This document shows positions 61,853 through 64,000 of a stretch of 64,000 nt of DNA, piece after piece. The notes beneath the pieces are model-generated. The model was given only the letters and a program-made list of their open reading frames with translations. It was not told where the DNA came from and did not search any database. The stretch's first letter is position 1. The number at the start of each line of letters is the position of its first letter. A program made the position numbers and the translations under genes. This DNA comes from Prevotella aurantiaca JCM 15754 (GTDB lineage: Bacteria > Bacteroidota > Bacteroidia > Bacteroidales > Bacteroidaceae), in assembly GCF_000614025.1 (NCBI RefSeq), contig NZ_BAKF01000008.1, positions 31,764 to 95,763 on the forward strand, given 5' to 3'.

Positions 61853-63877
61853 ATGAAAAAGAGAACACTAATAGCAGCTTGCCTCTTTGCGGCAATGACT
61901 GCTAATGCTCAAAACACAACGTCAGGTATCGACAAAAAGAACATGAACCTGAACGTGAAACCAGGCACTGACTTCTACCAATACGCTGCGGGCGGTTGGT
62001 TAAAGAACAATCCTTTGGATGCAGAACATACCAATAATGGTGCCTTTACAGACCTTTTCGAAGAGAACCAAAAGCGTATTCAAGAGCTAATCATGGAGTA
62101 TGCCAACAAGCCCCAGCCACAAGGAACGCTCGGACAAAAGCTTGGAAGCCTCTATAATATGATGATGGACAGCGCACGCCTAAACCGTGAGGGCTGGACA
62201 CCGCTGAAACCAACACTCGATCGTATTGCTGCTATCAAGAGCAACAAGGAATATCAGGTTGTAACAGCGCAGCTTGATCGTCGTGGAGAAAACACTATGA
62301 TGTACGGAATTGGCGTAGGTGCCGACATGCGCAACGCATCTATGAACATCGTTTCTATTGGTCAAGGCGGCTTAGGTATGGGTACACGCGACTACTATCT
62401 GAACAATGATGCTCAGACAGTGAAGGTTCGCGATGCTTACAAGGCCTATATGAAGAACCTTTTCAAGATGGTTGGCAATGACGAAGCTACTGCTGCGAAG
62501 AAGGTTGAAGCCATAATGGCCATCGAAACACGCATAGCAAAGGCAAGTTATTCGAACGTTCAGCTCCGCGATATAGATAAAAACTATCACAAGATGAGCT
62601 ACAACGAACTCGTAATGAACTTCCCTGGCATTGACTGGGGTAATGTTTTCCTTCAGACAGGATTCCCTCCTTTCGATGCAGTAGACGTTGGTCAGCCTGA
62701 ACCAATACATGAAGTAGAGAAGATTCTCGCCGAAACAAAGTTGGAAGACCTTAAGGCTTACGCTGAGATTAAGGTTATATCAGGTGCTTCAAGCCAGCTG
62801 AGCGATGCTTTCCGTGCTGAAAGTTTCAAGTATAACAGCGTTGTAAGCGGTGCACAACAAGACCGTCCACGTTGGAAACGTGCCGTAGGAACTGTGTCAA
62901 GTGTATTCGGTGAGGCTGTAGGAAAGCTCTATGTAGAGAAGTATTTCCCTGAAAGCAGCAAGAAACACATGATAGAACTCGTGAAGAACCTGCAGGAAGC
63001 ACTCGCACAACGCATACAAGAATCAACTTGGATGAGCGCTGCAACCAAAGCACAAGCAAAGGATAAGCTCGACAACTTCATTGTTAAGATTGGCTATCCA
63101 GACAAGTGGCGCGACTACAGCGGGCTACAAATAGACGAGAAACTATCGCTCTATGCTAACATGCAGAACGTTAGTGAATTCTTCTTGCAAGACGAATTGA
63201 ACAGAAAAGTAAACAAACCAGTAGACAAAATGGAATGGGGCATGACGCCACAGACCATCAATGCCTACTACAATCCTACTACAAACGAAATCTGTTTCCC
63301 TGCTGCTATCCTCCAACCTCCATTCTTTGACCCTAACGCAGACGATGCAGTGAACTATGGTGGTATCGGTGCTGTAATCGGACACGAGATGAGTCACGGC
63401 TTCGACGACCAAGGTTCGCAGTTCGATAAGACTGGTAATCAACGCGATTGGTGGACCGCACAGGATAAGAAGAACTTCCAAGAGCGTTCAAAAGTTTTGG
63501 TAGACCACTTCAGTAAGGTAGAGGTCGTAAACGGCAAGAAGGTGAACGGCCAACTCACTTTGGGCGAAAACATCGGCGATAATGGTGGTTTGAACATCGC
63601 ATTCCGTGCTTTACAGAACAGCATGAAGAAGAAACCATTGAAGGTTATAGATGGTTTTACACCTGAACAACGCTTCTTCCTCTCATGGGCACGTGTATGG
63701 GCAGGCAACGCTCGCCCTGAATACCTCGAGTATCTCATCACTGTTGACCCACACTCGCCTAACATGGCACGTGTAAATGCTGCGCTCCCAGAAATCGATG
63801 CATGGTACGATGCATTCAAAATCAAGAAGAGCGACAAGCTCTTTATCCCTGCTAACAAGCGCGCTCACATCTGGTAA
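61853..63877 (+). CDS. M13-family metalloendopeptidase (PepO-like)
   Basis: A 674-residue exported zinc peptidase of the neprilysin family. The signal peptide ends MTANAQ. The zinc motif is VIGHEMSHGFDDQGSQFD (HExxH as HEMSH), with the third ligand in LGENIGDNGGLNIAF, and the substrate-binding NAYYNPTTNEICFPAAILQPPFFD is typical. It ends with SKKSDKLFIPANKRAHIW, a common C-terminus of the family. Likely acts in the periplasm or at the cell surface on small peptides. It has its own gap and a strong terminator. Confidence 0.94.
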   Translation: MKKRTLIAACLFAAMTANAQNTTSGIDKKNMNLNVKPGTDFYQYAAGGWLKNNPLDAEHTNNGAFTDLFEENQKRIQELIMEYANKPQPQGTLGQKLGSLYNMMMDSARLNREGWTPLKPTLDRIAAIKSNKEYQVVTAQLDRRGENTMMYGIGVGADMRNASMNIVSIGQGGLGMGTRDYYLNNDAQTVKVRDAYKAYMKNLFKMVGNDEATAAKKVEAIMAIETRIAKASYSNVQLRDIDKNYHKMSYNELVMNFPGIDWGNVFLQTGFPPFDAVDVGQPEPIHEVEKILAETKLEDLKAYAEIKVISGASSQLSDAFRAESFKYNSVVSGAQQDRPRWKRAVGTVSSVFGEAVGKLYVEKYFPESSKKHMIELVKNLQEALAQRIQESTWMSAATKAQAKDKLDNFIVKIGYPDKWRDYSGLQIDEKLSLYANMQNVSEFFLQDELNRKVNKPVDKMEWGMTPQTINAYYNPTTNEICFPAAILQPPFFDPNADDAVNYGGIGAVIGHEMSHGFDDQGSQFDKTGNQRDWWTAQDKKNFQERSKVLVDHFSKVEVVNGKKVNGQLTLGENIGDNGGLNIAFRALQNSMKKKPLKVIDGFTPEQRFFLSWARVWAGNARPEYLEYLITVDPHSPNMARVNAALPEIDAWYDAFKIKKSDKLFIPANKRAHIW

Positions 63878-63932
63878 TCAACACTAAACGCACGGCAGCA
63901 GATAACTAATAGGCTGCCACAGTAATATATTA

Positions 63933-63973
63933 AAATCCCTGTAAGCAAGTTATTATACTGCTTACAGGGATTT
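63933..63973 (+). terminator. Terminator after the M13 peptidase gene
   Basis: A perfect 15-bp stem (AAATCCCTGTAAGCA at 63933-63947, TGCTTACAGGGATTT at 63959-63973) ending in TTTTTC. Confidence 0.9.
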
Positions 63974-64000
63974 TTCTTACTTATAACATACTTTCTAACT

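Overview
The window comes from a Bacteroidota genome, most likely Prevotella or a close relative. It is AT-rich, its promoters carry the phylum's -7 element TAnnTTTG (often with a -33 TTTG), and many secreted proteins end in type IX-secretion-like sorting domains. It also carries DUF4271, DUF4292, DUF4919, an outer-membrane beta-barrel family TonB receptor and an M56-TonB sensor, all typical of this phylum. The genus is an inference.

Layout. 1-8.9 kb is a cell-envelope cluster: the end of an LTA-synthase-like sulfatase, a DMT exporter, LicD with a lipid A-type acyltransferase, a CDP-glycerol glycerophosphotransferase, a class V aminotransferase broken by a frameshift, and a cytidylyltransferase fused to a Gfo/Idh/MocA oxidoreductase. 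Together they suggest synthesis and transfer of a phosphopolyol or aminopolyol phosphate onto a surface glycan or lipid. 8.9-19.1 kb is housekeeping: ribD divergent from prmC-recX-comF, then metK-DUF4271-hemD-rnpA-yidD-tyrS, then a DUF4919/SIMPL pair. 19.5-24.6 kb, on the minus strand, holds dut, a TPR protein, a DUF4292 lipoprotein and an EnvC-like protein. 24.7-30.5 kb holds dgt, a YqiA-like esterase fused to a degenerate nucleotidase-like domain, and a Dna2-like nuclease-helicase.

30.5-32.6 kb is accessory DNA: a short CRISPR-like array without cas genes, split by an RHS 3' end with a downstream orphan gene, and abutted by a truncated transposase. 32.8-39 kb carries secreted proteins, including two copies of one two-gene layout (a small sorting-domain protein overlapping a larger secreted partner by 4 bp). 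39.4-44.7 kb holds a uridine kinase-like protein, a Na/Pi cotransporter, folP (frameshifted) and cdaA. 44.8-47.8 kb is a BlaI/M56-TonB system with a TPR protein. 48.5-56.5 kb holds an exported thioredoxin-fold protein, a lipoprotein, metG and a TonB-dependent receptor. 56.6-63.9 kb holds tRNA-Arg(CCU), an ADP-ribosylglycohydrolase, argR, an ABC/DUF2807/permease/GntR operon and an M13 peptidase.

Three cross-cutting signals stand out. (1) Three intergenic sites carry imperfect tandem repeats with an exact 22-bp period. (2) Five recognisable genes, plus the RHS fragment, are each interrupted by what looks like loss of one base. (3) Several promoters sit so close to the start codon that the mRNAs may be leaderless.
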